A DNA stretch of 64,000 bases. Origin: Diadema setosum. Lineage: Eukaryota > Echinodermata > Echinoidea > Diadematoida > Diadematidae. This document shows positions 47,513 to 59,102 of the stretch, piece by piece; position 1 is the stretch's first letter, and the number at the start of each line of letters is the position of its first letter. The stretch is from NCBI GenBank assembly GCA_033980235.1, contig CM067064.1, positions 5,311,001 to 5,375,000 on the forward strand, in the 5' to 3' direction. Position numbers and translations under genes: made by a program. The notes under the pieces were generated by a model. The model ran no database searches, was not told where the DNA came from, and saw nothing but the letters and a program-made list of their open reading frames with translations.

Positions 47513-48768
47513 AATCAAACCCGTTTCTGAAACAGACATGGAAACACGTCTGATCATGGGCAGACGGATTTTGAAACTCGCCTTTCAAAGAAGTCACAAC
47601 GCTAAACAGATGGAGGTAGCGCGCAGTGTCCATAGTGACGCATCTAATGACGCGTAGTCATGACTGCAAGATGACATGGCAAATCTCCGGCTCCAAAACA
47701 GTGAATCTGATAAGGGCCTCATCGCCAACAGTCGGAAGAGTAGTAGAAAATGTATGGTTGGGGCCCCACCTATCGGCAGGGCACCTTCCCATCGGCACCC
47801 AGCGTATCATGGCTGTTTGCGTACAGAACGAAAAGGTACGCGCGGGATTAAGTGTCATAAGCTATAAAGACAATAAAAACGAAGAAACGAAAATCAAACT
47901 CAAACAAACCAAGCTAAAAATTACACATCCGCTCAGTAACGGCGCATGGCTGTGAAATTCACGTGTATTACATATATGCGGTGAAATTCACGTGTATACC
48001 TATGGAGGGGAGGGGGTGCCGATCGCAAGGTACCCTTTTTAGCTGCGCGAAGAAAACGGAACGCACGCACTAAGATTGCGCTATTTTAAAACGGAGATTC
48101 ATTCATCAACGAGACGGTCACGACATTCAAAACTGCAGTATTTATGGCATATTTGAGGTAAGAATTAGGCGAATTTGTGTTATATTTTTAGAATAAACAA
48201 GCTACAGATCCTTAGGGTGACGATAGGTGGTACCCCCAACCCTACACAGTACAGAAACGCAATATGAAGATTGGTCTGCTCGGCATCTTGATGATGATAA
48301 GTAAAACAATTAGTAGAAGAAGAACGCCGTGAAAAAATAAATCATAGATCTTGAAGATCTTAAAAACGGAGCATAGCTCTCAAATACTGAAAGGCAAGGT
48401 CACACTCTTCATCAGTGCCCATGGTGTGACAAAAGATCTTAATCAAACCCGTTTCTGAAACAGACATGAAAACACGTCTGAACATGGGCAGACGGATTTT
48501 GAAACTCACCTTTCAAAGAAGTCACAACGCTAAACAGATGGATGTAGCGCGCAGTGTCCATAAGTTTAGTGACGCATCTAATGACGCGTAGTCATGACTG
48601 CAAGATGACATGGCAAATTTCCGGCTCCAAAACAGTGAATCTGATAAGGGCCTCATCGCCAACAGTCGGAAGAGTAGCAGAAAATGTACACAGTACAGAA
48701 ACGCAATATGAAGATTGGTCTGCTCGGCATCTTGATGATAATAAGTAAAACAATTAGTAGAAGAAGTG
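47513..48768 (+). repeat. second tandem duplication, P-R-P-R, with 0.5-kb internal difference
   Basis: P occurs at 47513-47754 and 48441-48688 (AATCAAACCCGTTTCTGAAA onward). R occurs at 48245-48323 and 48689-48767 (CACAGTACAGAAACGCAATA onward). In the first unit P and R are about 490 bp apart; in the second they adjoin, so the second unit is an internally deleted copy. No gene is seen. Confidence 0.75.
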
Positions 48769-49890
48769 TGATATATTATATACATATACTATATCAAACT
48801 GCCTAGTGTTGAACTCATGGGCTGTATGACTCATGGACCTGCTTTCATTGTCGAACTGCGGGGCTGTATGACTCGTGGGTGTCGGTATAGTGGGATGACC
48901 CCGTTGAACCGGTCAGCTACTATGTACAGGTTTCGATCATGCACGAGAAAGGACAGATGCAGACAAGTACATCAATGTATGCGTCAATCTTCAGTACCGA
49001 CTGAAGATTGCTGCAGTAAGGAGACATGAAGAGAAGGACTGCAGATGGTAAAACATCCGCGCCTATTTAGCATCGTGACGTTACCGCTGAAATGTATGAC
49101 GGAAGAGTTGCTATGAGTTGTGTTGTGTCGGGCTTGTGCTGTGTTCGAAGGCCAGTGTGAAAGGGTGTCCTGAATTTGCGTCGTGTTTACACAGGCAGGG
49201 ATAGTATTTTACACTCCTTTCTCACCCGGATATAGACTTAATGTGTTGTTCGCAGTACACGAATATGAAAGTGATACTAGTTTAAGTAATGATATCTTGA
49301 ATATCAGCCTTTACATAATAAACCTATACCGTCCTTGATAAAGCCACGAGATCAGGCTTTTTGTCCTCATTTTCTCGTTTATCTCTCCCTCTCTCCCTTT
49401 CTCTACCTATCAAGGCACACTTATTTCATGACAATCGTGAAGAAGAAGAATGGCAACAATGATCACAACAAAGCAATTCGAAATATACAAAGATAAGAGG
49501 CAAATTTTTCTTCTCTTGGAGGAGATTCAACAACAGCAACAATGGCAATGAGATGCGAAATGTCAACCATTAATTTTTCGCTTTTTATGGCGACTGTGAG
49601 CAAGTTATCATAAATATTTACGAATACAAGATCTTTAACTATTCATGAATAATTGTGCATCGATGTGCAGTTCATATTGTTGGCAATGGTTGGTTGTGTG
49701 TTGTGTCGTTCCTCCTAAAATAGTGGATGACTACACAAGGTTGGTACGAGAACTTGGTGAGCGACAGAATGATATGTAATACTATTTTTTCATTCTAGCT
49801 CGTATGAATCTCCACCGGAGCGCCGAAAGAGAACTCTCTACGGTACGAATCACCACCAAATCGAAAAGCTTGTGAAGAAAGATTAACTAG
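48769..49890. other. intergenic stretch, putative promoter side of copy C
   Basis: A repeat at 48805-48900 matches 21000-21085. From 49520 to 49660 blocks (GAGATTCAACAACA; TCTTTAACTATTCATGAA) match sequence upstream of copy B. No TATA box can be placed with confidence. Confidence 0.45.
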
Positions 49891-49951
49891 ATGGCAAGAC
49901 ATATGCCCATTAGGTTTTTCACGCTGTTTGTCATGTTCAACTACATTAATG
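49891..49951 (+). CDS. copy C exon 1, signal peptide
   Basis: ATG at 49891 gives MARHMPIRFFTLFVMFNYIN and a donor GTAAGT at 49952. Length and sequence parallel copy B exon 1, including the RH...IR pattern. Confidence 0.8.
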
Positions 49952-52900
49952 GTAAGTTTTTGCAGTAACGAAGAAATTAATTTATTATTATTATTATTAT
50001 TATTTTGCATTGTCAATCAGTTTGTCTCCAATGTGTCGCTTTTATGTGTGTATCATTGTATATTCTATTTGTGTAAGGTCTAACTGTTATAATATACCAA
50101 TAGGGTACCGGACTCATGGTATGAATATTTCTGCCTGTTGCTACGGTGTCTTGACTTTTTCAGTCCCACGAGTAAAAGATACCGCTTTTCTTTTCTTTCC
50201 TTCCATCCATCTTTCTTTTTTTCCTTTCTTCTTCCTGTCCTACCCATTAGACAGTTAGAACAACACCAAATTGTATAGATGAAAGTATTATGAGAGGAAA
50301 ACTAACGCCCTGTGTGCCCCCCCCCCCCCCCCCCCCCCGCCATGCAGTCAAACGTATGTAATCGATGTCGGCACCCCTAGTACAGTCATGATTTGTAATT
50401 AAGTGATCACATAACAGATTGGGTTTTAACTGAAGGCTTTCCCCTTCACAGCAAAGTAGAGATTGTATGTGACGCAAGATTAGTCCTTTGGCGAATATCT
50501 ATGACCTATATACTGTATACGCCATAATTATATTAAGCGACTTTAAACTTTCGCGAATCGAGACTTCCCGACGATTTCATGAGTGGATAAATTCGCTGCC
50601 ATAGAAATGTAACCGTTTTTTTTTCCTTAAAAAAAATATAGCGCACTGCGATTGGAAAGTGGCGCGGAGGGAACTAATGCTGCCAAATGGGGAGAAATTT
50701 ACGGCTCAGTACGTCGTACCGTCTTCGAAGATGTCGAGATGTGTATCAACAACGAGAAATCTCATCTGCACGTTGTCCTGTAAGATAAACTATTTTCAAG
50801 AGAAAAACATGATTAGCTAAGCAATTGAGTTTTGCTAAAACATAATTATATGATAAAATATACGAGTTGTGCTTCTTGGAAACTGTGTGATAAGTTGTCA
50901 AATGTGTAATTTGCATTTCTTTTGTGGGATGGAAATGAAGTGCAAATTGGATTGAATTCAAATGTATGTATAAGCATATGTATATATTTATACATAAAGT
51001 AAATGTGTGTGTAGTATGTATGTATCTATGTATGTGTGTTTAACTACCCACTCGATCAAACTGGCGTTACTTTTGAAAAATAAGTTCTGAGCAAAATAAT
51101 TTAACGGGATATCCCTACCCTTATCAAGATGTTCCAATGATCCCCCCCCCCCTCCATAAATTACTCTATCCTTAAAAACGAGCATTTCGTTTTCAATGTG
51201 TGCTCACTCACACATGCCAGAACTTTCACGCAAAAGCTAATCAATTTAAAGTAGAATCACCTCTAATAAATCATATTGCTGTGTTAAAGGCCTGTTTGAT
51301 GTATTATGAAGATGTGACACTATAAAATAGACTATAATGTAATGCAATAAGATAAAATATAACATAATGATAATCTGATATACAGATAAGATGCATGTGA
51401 GAGTGGGAAAATTAATTCATGAAGGATATCAGCGACAGACACTTAATCATTTACATACATTCTTAAAGGTAGGGAATCCCATTTGCATGCCTTAAATGAA
51501 TAGTTGTATAAATACAGTGGTATGTTGAAGAGAGCATCATTTTAGAAACTCCCATAAAGTATTGAAAGTGGAAGGTAACATTTAGTACATTTTTATTGAC
51601 CGTTAGATTTTGAACTGAATTTTTTTCGGGGCTCACCGTAAATTCCAGTACTTTACTAGGCTATCTGTGCAGACCCATGCACTGCATGTGTGTCCATCAT
51701 GTATATTTTGTGAAGAAAGTTCATCAAAACTTAAAAACATTTCTATATATATTGTTGCCACACACTCTTTATGTTATTACATCAGCTCTTATACTTTTAG
51801 ATTTGTGTTTATAGATAAAGAAATACAGAAGACTGCAACAAAAAGGCTTAAGTGTGGCTGACACACAGAACTACTGAGTAGTTGAGTTTTGTGCATTATT
51901 CAAAATGTAGATAACTGTTGACTTCCAAATTTCTCAGCAGTGGCCTAAACAAGTCTCCTGAGGTTCATATTTAATGTTTTTTCTGCATTTTGGGAGGTCT
52001 GTAAAAGGTATCCCCTACCTTTAAGGATATAAACAGTCCCCTCTCCATGCTTTGCACTTTTCATTGATTTTTTGCGAATGCGAAACTTAAAAGTCTATGT
52101 TTAATTTTTTTTTTTTTTCTAAATTTCAGACTCGGATGTCTCCGGGAGAGGCGAGGATATACAAGAAGGTAAACTTGAGGCAAATGTTTACTATGTCTGT
52201 TTAGTATTGGGATATCATGTTCGCATAATCATGAGAACGTGAAAAGAATGCTCTGAGGTTCATGATCAAATCAAGACGAGAAAAAATGCAAAGGAATAAA
52301 TGAAAGCAAAAGAAAAAAACCCGAAAATGTTTAACGAAGAATCGAACTACGAAGAAAGAAAAATACGTAGCTATAATTGGAGAGTTATACTATTCATTAA
52401 ATTTTGCTGATCATTTATCTCTCAATATTATAGAGTACGTTAATAGGGTACCTGTTTATCTTCCCATGAAGCCCTCTGTCGATCAAGATTTGAGCAAGGA
52501 TATATATATACACACACACACATATTATGTTCGTTTTCCAGTTTTCAGAAGACTCTGTAACGTGCATACGAACACATTAGTTATGTCCAATACATTTCCA
52601 CAAAATGAAAATATATCGAGAACATGTAGGCCTATTTTTGATCTAGTTCAATCAATGGAGTCACCAAAGTACAATGATTGGTAATACAAACATTTTTTTT
52701 TTCTTCAGAATGTTAATATAATGCCAACAATAATTCATTACTGACGGACAGCCTCATCATCCGCCCACCATTTCGATATGATAAAGGTTAAATTTCAGTA
52801 AGACCATGTCTGGAGTGTTTCGCTTGCTGCTTTGATTATTACACTTATATATACATATTTATAGGAGTGTTTCCTTTGGACTGTTCTGAAGTTGCGGAGA

Positions 52901-53032
52901 GTGGTCCAAGCGCTAGTGGGCGCTATTTGATCAAGCCAACCGGCATGACACAGTCTTTCGAGGTTTACTGCGATATGAGCACAGATGGAGGAAATTGGAC
53001 GGTAAATTCATTGTGTGTGTGTGTGTGTGTGT

Positions 53033-53063
<31 letters not shown>

Positions 53064-56000
53064 AGTGAGTGTTATTGCTTATTTCAATAAGCCAGTTCGG
53101 AGTTCCACTTTGCGCATGAGCAGAAACAAGGTCATTCGGACCAACAGGCATGTTGGTTTTTAATTTCACTGGGATAAGCATCTGTAATGTAATGATTATT
53201 CATGAAATACTTATAAATGCTGCTTGCCAGCACATCCACCTGGCAGCAAAAGTGGTATTTGGCAATATCAGTAGAAAGAAATTGTTAATACATTCAGTGC
53301 AAAGTAATGAAAGATGCTTTCCCAAGTGTTATCTGACGGATCATTCTGGTCATCTGGTCTACGCAAGTTCATTCTTTGTTTGAACAGGATCAACGAATTC
53401 CATAAATTGTTATGTAAAGCTTACGCATTATGTTGCTCTAAAACGAGTGAAATGCCCCTAACCGACTGAGAAAAAAAAAAAGGTCATTCGGACCAATGTG
53501 CCCATGAGCTAACTCCGATCTGGCTTATTGCAGTGTTCCAAATCAAGTCGTAGACAGTGCCTTTAACATAAATGAACAGCAGAAAAGGAGAGAAAGAGAG
53601 TGTGTGTATGTTTGTGTATGAGAGAGAGAGAGAGAAAGAGAGAAGTAAAGAGAGGGGGATAGTTGGGAGGAGAATGAAGAGTTTGTTTAAAGGTACCATT
53701 GGGAGCAGTGATTTCAAAAATGTTCGACTTATCACATATTATGTTGCATAGTTGTGTAGGTCTGTTGTAGCACAAAACATCCTGCCATGTTTGAAAATTT
53801 CGCAATATCAAAAATCCTAAAACATATCAAGTGGCGATATAACTATTTTTCTCAATAAACCACAGATTTACTGTAGACGGTTTATTCTAGAAACAACTTT
53901 ATCATAACTTTTGTTCACATTTTGTGTATCTAGCAAAATTTAACATTTATCATCATAATCAACATTTTTACATTGCTGGTTTCTATCCCTAACCCACATT
54001 TTAGAACTATTTTAAAGCGCTAAAGCTGGGTTTTTGTTTTATCTGCAAATGGTAACTTATATAATGCTTTCAAAGCCAGACACGCTGCATGTCTACTTCG
54101 TTATACCGCCATACAAAAAAATCCTGGACGTTGACTACGATGATACAGTATACAGGCAATGTATGGTAACAAATTTTATTTTCATATTTCTCAATGAAAA
54201 ATGCATCAAATAAAGCAAAACAAAGGGATAATTATATTGCATAATGTGGATGAGGAGACTACTAGAAGTTTTGACGTATTAGTGGACAACAATTTAAAGG
54301 AAATATAAAGGGAATTCCACAAAAATTCATTTTTCATGAAAATCACACATTCCATCAACTTGATTCTAACATAATATGTTAAAGGTAGCAATTATTCCTA
54401 ATGCTTTCTGAAAACGGTTAGTCAAGTGCTCTTTCATTATGCTAGAAAAATAAATTTTTGTGGAATTTTCTTCATATTTTCTTAATATTGTTGTCCACAC
54501 ATACATCATAACCTCTAATAGTCTCCTCATCCAGCAGTTCCAACACCAAAACTTTAAAAATTCATTACTTTGCATCGATTGTCCGATTTTCCTCGAACTT
54601 TCACTGATATGTTCTACTAACGTTGATGCTTTCACTCAATCCACATTGCTCTTTGGGTTTGGGCAGTGCCGTATATGAAGACGGCACTGGGTTTGGGTTC
54701 CCTTTTAAGTGCGGGTAGTGAAGTAGGTAACAATCACATAAGTTCCCAGTACCGTTGCACTGATTTTTATAGTAGGCCTATATAGGCCCCGCGATACGAT
54801 AACCCTGCTTACCCAGATTTAATACGTATAGCTAGTCGGTACAGCCGCGTATGCGTATTGCCGAGCAAACTTGCGCATGGACGTATTGACAGCCGCGTAT
54901 TGTGTATAGCTGAGAAGTGGACAGGCGCGCTGTAAGCGTTCGGTATAGTGGCACGACCGTGACACTACATATAAATTTTCCTTTAAGCACGTGATGTAAT
55001 CTAACCAATCACAAGACATGGTTTATTTCACCCATTTATTACTAGTATAATAGGATGATTCGGAGTTTCAAATTTGGCTTGATGTTGGCATTTTTCCCCT
55101 CACATTGTTTGCTTGTTTGCTTGTCTCTTTTGTTTGCTTACTTGTCCCTATGCCCCCCTCCCCTTCTCCCAGGTTTTGCAGCGTCGAGAAGATGGCTTGG
55201 TCAGATTCAATCGCACCTGGATAGATTACAAGTTTGGATTCGGCGATGTGTTGTCAGAGCACTGGCTCGGCAACGAAAAGATCTACCACCTGACGACTCA
55301 ACGTGACTACGAACTACGGGTCGAACTCGGGGACTTCGAAGGGGACGAGGCCTTTGCTATCTACAAATCCTTCAATATCGATAGCGAAATCTTTAAATAT
55401 CGATTGCACGTTTCCAATTACTCCGGCACCGCAGGTAGTAATTTCCTCCTGAAGAAGAGTTATCTGAAGTATTTCCTGTCAGTATTGAGCAGTAACGAAA
55501 CTGGCATCTATTAAAGAATTAATCTTAATGGCTATTCCAACCTAATTTGTCTTATTATCTTGTAAATTTCTTTTCACACGGGCATGTTAATGTTTCATTG
55601 TTTTATTACCGTTTTGTCGGCATTACACAACTGCACTAATCGCATTATACGAGTTTCGTATGAACATTCCTCTAATCTAATTCAAATCTAAAACGAGTAG
55701 GCCTAGACACTTTGCACAACGCCGAACAGCTTAGTCACATAGGGTGTACAGCCCTCCAACAATGCATAAAGCGAATAGGTGATGCTCCGAAGGTTCGTTA
55801 TTCCAAAACGCACAATTTTGGAAAATTAGATTTTCGTAAATCTGAACATGACATAGAGTTTGTTTACGGTATTTTTCCGAAGCTTGTTTATCCGAAAAAA
55901 AAAATAAGATTTCCAATTCCGAACATTCGTTTATCGGAAAATGATATGACTTTTGTTATTCCGAAGTTTCGTTAGTGAGATATAATAATAATAATAATAA

Positions 56001-58386
56001 TAATAAAGGACATTTATATTGCGCAGCTACTATAATGATATACTCTACTGCGCATTACAAAATGACATGCATACAAGAAATTCAAACAGAATGTACACTA
56101 CTTCAAGAGATGACTTTTTAACCTGGCCTTAAACTCATTAATTGTGACTGCTTGTCTTACAAACAAAGGGAGATTATTCCATAATTTTGGTGCAGCGTAC
56201 AAAAATGCCCTGTCACCAAGAGTAACTTTTGATTTCCCCGATGGATATTTCAATAATGTTTGATCCCGTGAACTTCGAAGATGATAAAATGTTTGAAATG
56301 ATGTTTTTAACTCTACAAGTTCCTGTATGTACACTGGTGCTGTACCATGAATGGCTCTATATACAATTAGCAGAGTTTTAAATATGATTCTCTGCTTTAC
56401 AGGCAGCCAATGTAATGCACGTAGTAATGGACTACAATGAGAAAAACAAAAACAATTGATATGGTTCGGATTATCTAACAAACCATTACCGTAAATAAAG
56501 TTCAGGGAGCGGTCTATACGCCGCTGCAGTCAATAAATGCTGCATGTCTGCATTCGTATAGTATGCAGACAAGTTCACTATCTGTGTACAATTTACCATT
56601 CTCAGCTTACCGTGGATGGTTAGAATATTTCATATAACGCCTAAAGAGATCCTTGTCATTTGATTGGTTGTTTGACATTCATCATTCGGCCCTTGTGCTT
56701 CACTATGACGTCATCATCCGTGCCATACGATTTGCTCCATTGCACGCTCGCTGAGAGCCCGGCACACTGCACGTGTAAAACGCATGCGTTTGCAGTGTGC
56801 ATGTGTGTGTGTGTGTGCGACAGCGCGCTAGCGTAAAGCGCTCAGTGAGCACTTTCGCGATCTCAGATTCTCTCTTGTTTCTAAATCAATAAAACATCAA
56901 ATGACAAGGATTTATTTAGGCGTTATATAAAACAAATAATAAATGTTTTTCATTCGTGCAGTGGACAGAATATTTCATTCGGTGAAAGATTAATGTGTGA
57001 TCCATTCACCTCATGAAATACATGTATTCTGTCCATTGCATCATAAACATTCATTATTTGTATCATAATAGTTTAATGCAGTTAATATGCTAGCTATTCT
57101 ACAGTATATTTATTCCATTTTTCTGGCACAAAAATTAACATATTTTCTCCCTCTTCACTCAATCAAAAAACATGTCTGGAGCATATCCAACCGTTGCAAT
57201 GCCAGGTAGTATTCGGCGGGCTGTACTTTTTTTTCCTCCTCCCCCCCCCCCCCCCCCCCCCCATTGGCCGAAAAAGGGAGCGCGGTTAATACATGGTTGT
57301 GGTCAATACACCGTTATTTACGGTAGGCCTACTTCATAAGTAATTAGACTGAAAACCTCCTAAACAGTGATTTGTTTTATTGTTTTTTTTTTAATATACA
57401 AATCTGAGAATAATACAACCTATGCACATTTACAAACACACACACCCACACACACACACATACAATAGAAACCGTGATGTGAATAACTTCGTTATATACG
57501 TATTGTACACAGACGCCAAATTATTTTACACAAAGAAAGAAAGACAAAATCAAACAAACAGTTATACAAACGAGCAAATGAATAAAAAAGCAAGCATCAT
57601 TTTGACCCAGAACTCAGCTGGCAAATGCTTGAATAAGGGGTTACAATTTACAATAGATGATTACTTTTGTCACTGTCAGTAGTCTGATATCGATGAAAGA
57701 GGGGTGGTGTGCTTGATATCACGCCTGGTGCGCTCGTTGTACCCCCATTCTACAGAGATTTGCTCTCATGGGCCACTGATTGGAAGTAAAATTTGTTGCT
57801 TCCGGCCACCCACCGAAGTGTATCGGATCGTAGTCTGATGAATCCGACTTGGTTGGTTGACTATCAGGTGAGTGTCAGACATGTCGCGCGTGATCCTCAT
57901 CGGACGATGTTGCCTCATCGGATCATTCCCCGACAAGTCCGACGCTGACCTGATAGTCGACCAACAAAAGTCTGATCCATCAGACTGCGATTTTATACAC
58001 ATAAGTGGGGTAGCTATGAACTTTGCTTCCGATTAGTGACCGATGAGAGAAAATCTCTGTGGAACGGGGTTTGAGATTTACAGTTTCTATATGCTCTCTC
58101 CCTCTCTCCTTTCTTTTATACAGGAGACTCTCTTGGTACACACAACGGTTACCTTTTCTCCGCGCTGGACCAAGACAACGACCTTTATGATTTCCACTGC
58201 GCTAAGCACCTTTACGGCAGTGCCTGGTGGTTCGGTAAATGCCTTGTAGCCAATCTGAACGGCAGATATTTCTGGAATGTCTCGCCAAATGTCTCGGACG
58301 TTTATGGAATCTCCTGGTACCACTGGAAAGGGAACTACTACTCCATGAAAAGGGCGGAGATGAAAATTCGGCCCTTGAGACCCTGA
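49891..58386 (+). CDS. fibrinogen-related protein, copy C (complete, 6 exons, 299 residues)
   Basis: Exons 49891-49951, 50642-50779, 52130-52168, 52865-53001, 55173-55434 and 58124-58386 (900 nt) join with matching phases and GT-AG borders. Residues 1-20 are a signal peptide (hydrophobic IRFFTLFVMF). Residues 21-66 form an unnamed module with Cys at 23, 54 and 63. Residues 67-80 are an acidic linker. From about 84 to the end is a fibrinogen C-terminal domain with TDGGNWTVLQRREDG, the LGDFEGDEAFAIYK core, a DQDND calcium-site, HCAKHL and CLVANLNG cysteines, and a KIRPLRP end. Sequons NWT, NRT, NYS and NVS are present. The product should be secreted and may bind glycans or microbes, as related ficolin- or tachylectin-type proteins do; the ligand is unknown. 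It is the only complete gene in the window. Introns hold MITEs, a LINE fragment and microsatellites. Confidence 0.87.
50642..50779 (+). CDS. copy C exon 2, Cys-bearing N-terminal module
   Basis: 138 nt, acceptor AATATAG and donor GTAAGA. Reads AHCDWKVARRELMLPNGEKF and then TAQYVVPSSKMSRCVSTTRN. Conserved with copy B around [10 protein letters not shown] / [10 protein letters not shown] and CVSTTRN. Confidence 0.8.
52130..52168 (+). CDS. copy C exon 3, linker
   Basis: 39 nt between AAATTTCAG and GTAAAC, encoding SDVSGRGEDIQE after a split Tyr. In frame and stop-free, unlike copy A. Confidence 0.75.
52865..53001 (+). CDS. copy C exon 4, start of fibrinogen domain
   Basis: 137 nt after TTTATAG and before GTAAAT. 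Encodes VFPLDCSEVAESGPSASGRY through YCDMSTDGGNWT. A (TG)n run begins 13 bp into the intron. Confidence 0.87.
53011..53076. repeat. (TG)n microsatellite
   Basis: Imperfect TG repeat immediately downstream of exon 4 of copy C. A (TG)n tract also occurs in the matching intron of copy A (6041-6082), so it may predate the duplication. Confidence 0.8.
53081..53530. repeat. interspersed repeat with inverse ends, copy C intron 4
   Basis: AATAAGCCAGTTCGGAGTT (about 53089) is inverse to AACTCCGATCTGGCTTATT (about 53511). AAGGTCATTCGGACCAA occurs near both ends in the same orientation. Looks like a MITE. No coding potential. Confidence 0.5.
54246..54534. repeat. foldback element with about 90-bp arms, copy C intron 4
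   Basis: 54246-54335 (GTGGACAACAATTTAAAGGA, TTCCACAAAAATTCATTTTTC) is the inverse of 54445-54534 with few mismatches. The DNA to the right resembles 22250-22370. Confidence 0.65.
55173..55434 (+). CDS. copy C exon 5, middle of fibrinogen domain
   Basis: 262 nt between TCTCCCAG and GTAGTA, phase 0 to 1. Begins VLQRREDGLVRFNRTWIDYK and ends NYSGTAG. The nucleotide match to copy A exon 5 is very high (GGATTCGGCGATGTG, CGGGTCGAACTCGGGGACTT). Confidence 0.9.
55780..55975. repeat. TTCGTTATTCCGAA-type repeat, copy C intron 5
   Basis: Variants of AGGTTCGTTATTCCAAAA, GAACATTCGTTTATCGGAAA and TTATTCCGAAGTTTCG. Same family as 6108-6800. The open frame through it is a by-product of the repeat. Confidence 0.55.
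55983..56525 (-). mobile_element. 5'-truncated LINE 3' end (CR1/L2-like), minus strand
   Basis: On the minus strand an open frame (56481 to 56098) is followed by a short 3' region with CGCAATATAAATGTCCTTT and a (TTA)n tail at 55983-56006. A tail of this kind is typical of CR1-like elements. Only about 540 bp of the element remain, in intron 5 of copy C. Confidence 0.8.
56098..56481 (-). pseudogene. LINE reverse transcriptase C-terminal fragment, still open
   Basis: 127 codons including LLRALHWLPVKQRIIFKTLL, AIHGTAPVYIQELV and LGDRAFLYAAPKLWNNLP, with a basic C-terminus. These are the last conserved blocks of a CR1/L2-type polyprotein. The frame has no stop, so this copy is fairly young compared with 36690-37020. 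Confidence 0.78.
56632..57061. repeat. MITE with TATAACGCC ends plus adjoining hairpin
   Basis: Ends ATAACGCCTAAAGAGATCCT (56633) and, inverted, AGGATTTATTTAGGCGTTAT (ending 56928) bound a 300-bp insert. Directly beside it, 56932-56986 and 57003-57061 form a second imperfect hairpin (TGGACAGAATA...). Confidence 0.6.
57240..57262. repeat. poly-C tract
   Basis: About 23 C in a row in intron 5 of copy C. A similar tract lies at 50317-50338 in intron 1. Confidence 0.9.
57822..57995. repeat. hairpin with about 65-bp arms, close to copy C exon 6
   Basis: 57822-57885 and 57930-57995 are inverse (TAGTCTGATGAATCCGACT with AGTCTGATCCATCAGACTG; GTTGACTATCAGGT with ACCTGATAGTCGAC). It ends about 130 bp before exon 6, in the intron. 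Confidence 0.65.
58124..58386 (+). CDS. copy C exon 6, end of fibrinogen domain
   Basis: 263 nt after TTATACAG. Begins GDSLGTHNGYLFSALDQDND and ends MKIRPLRP, TGA (58384-58386). Carries the calcium-site region, HCAKH and KCLVANLNG cysteines, and the aromatic WWF. No close AATAAA is seen; ATTAAA is near 58533. Confidence 0.9.
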
Positions 58387-58582
58387 AGTTTGTATACCAC
58401 TAATGAGTCAGATTGGGTGTTTGCTGAATTACTTCTACCCACATAGCAGACTGACGTCGAAAAGACGTCTTAATTTGGTCGCAACTGGTCAAACTGGTCG
58501 CACGTCATATAATGACTAAAAAATGACGTGAATTAAACTTTTTTTTAAAACGTATTTGTCACGTCATGTTAGGGACCTCCTC

Positions 58583-59102
58583 AAGGGGGTATCTCACTGA
58601 GCGGCGAACGTTTGCCTACGTAGCGAATTCTGGATTTCGCCAGGGTTCGTAAAGGGTTGCAAAAGTCTCGTTAACAGTTGCAGGAAAGTTCGCAAACGGT
58701 TTTTATTGTCGCAAACAGTTTTTCTTGTCGCAGCTGGTATCTCACTGAGCGGCGAACGTTTGCGAACGTAGCAAATTTGAGATTCGCCAACTTTTCTGAC
58801 GAACGTTTGCGAAAAATCAAGGTTCGCTTCTGCCATTAGCGACAGTTAGCGACTTTTAGCGATGTTTAGCGACAATTAGCAACACTTGAGCGAACATTTG
58901 CGAAAGTGTTTGCGAAACACAGATGGCGACTTTGAACATGTTTAACATGTTCAAAATTTCTTTGCGACAAGAAAAACTGTTTGCGACAATAAAAACCGTT
59001 TGCGAACTTTCTTGCGACTGTTAACGAACCTTTTGCAACCCTTTACGAACCCTGGCAAAATCCCAAAATCGCTACGTTCGCCGCTCAGTGAGATACCCCC
59101 TT
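58583..59102. mobile_element. inverted-repeat element X (TTCGCAAA-rich arms)
   Basis: AAGGGGGTATCTCACTGAGC at 58583 is inverse to the sequence ending 59102 (GCTCAGTGAGATACCCCCTT). Matching inner arms include CGCAAACGGTTTTTATTGTC and its inverse. Between the arms lies the left end of a related element Y. The ends resemble the element at 34178 (TTTCAC.GAGC, GCGAACG). Confidence 0.65.
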
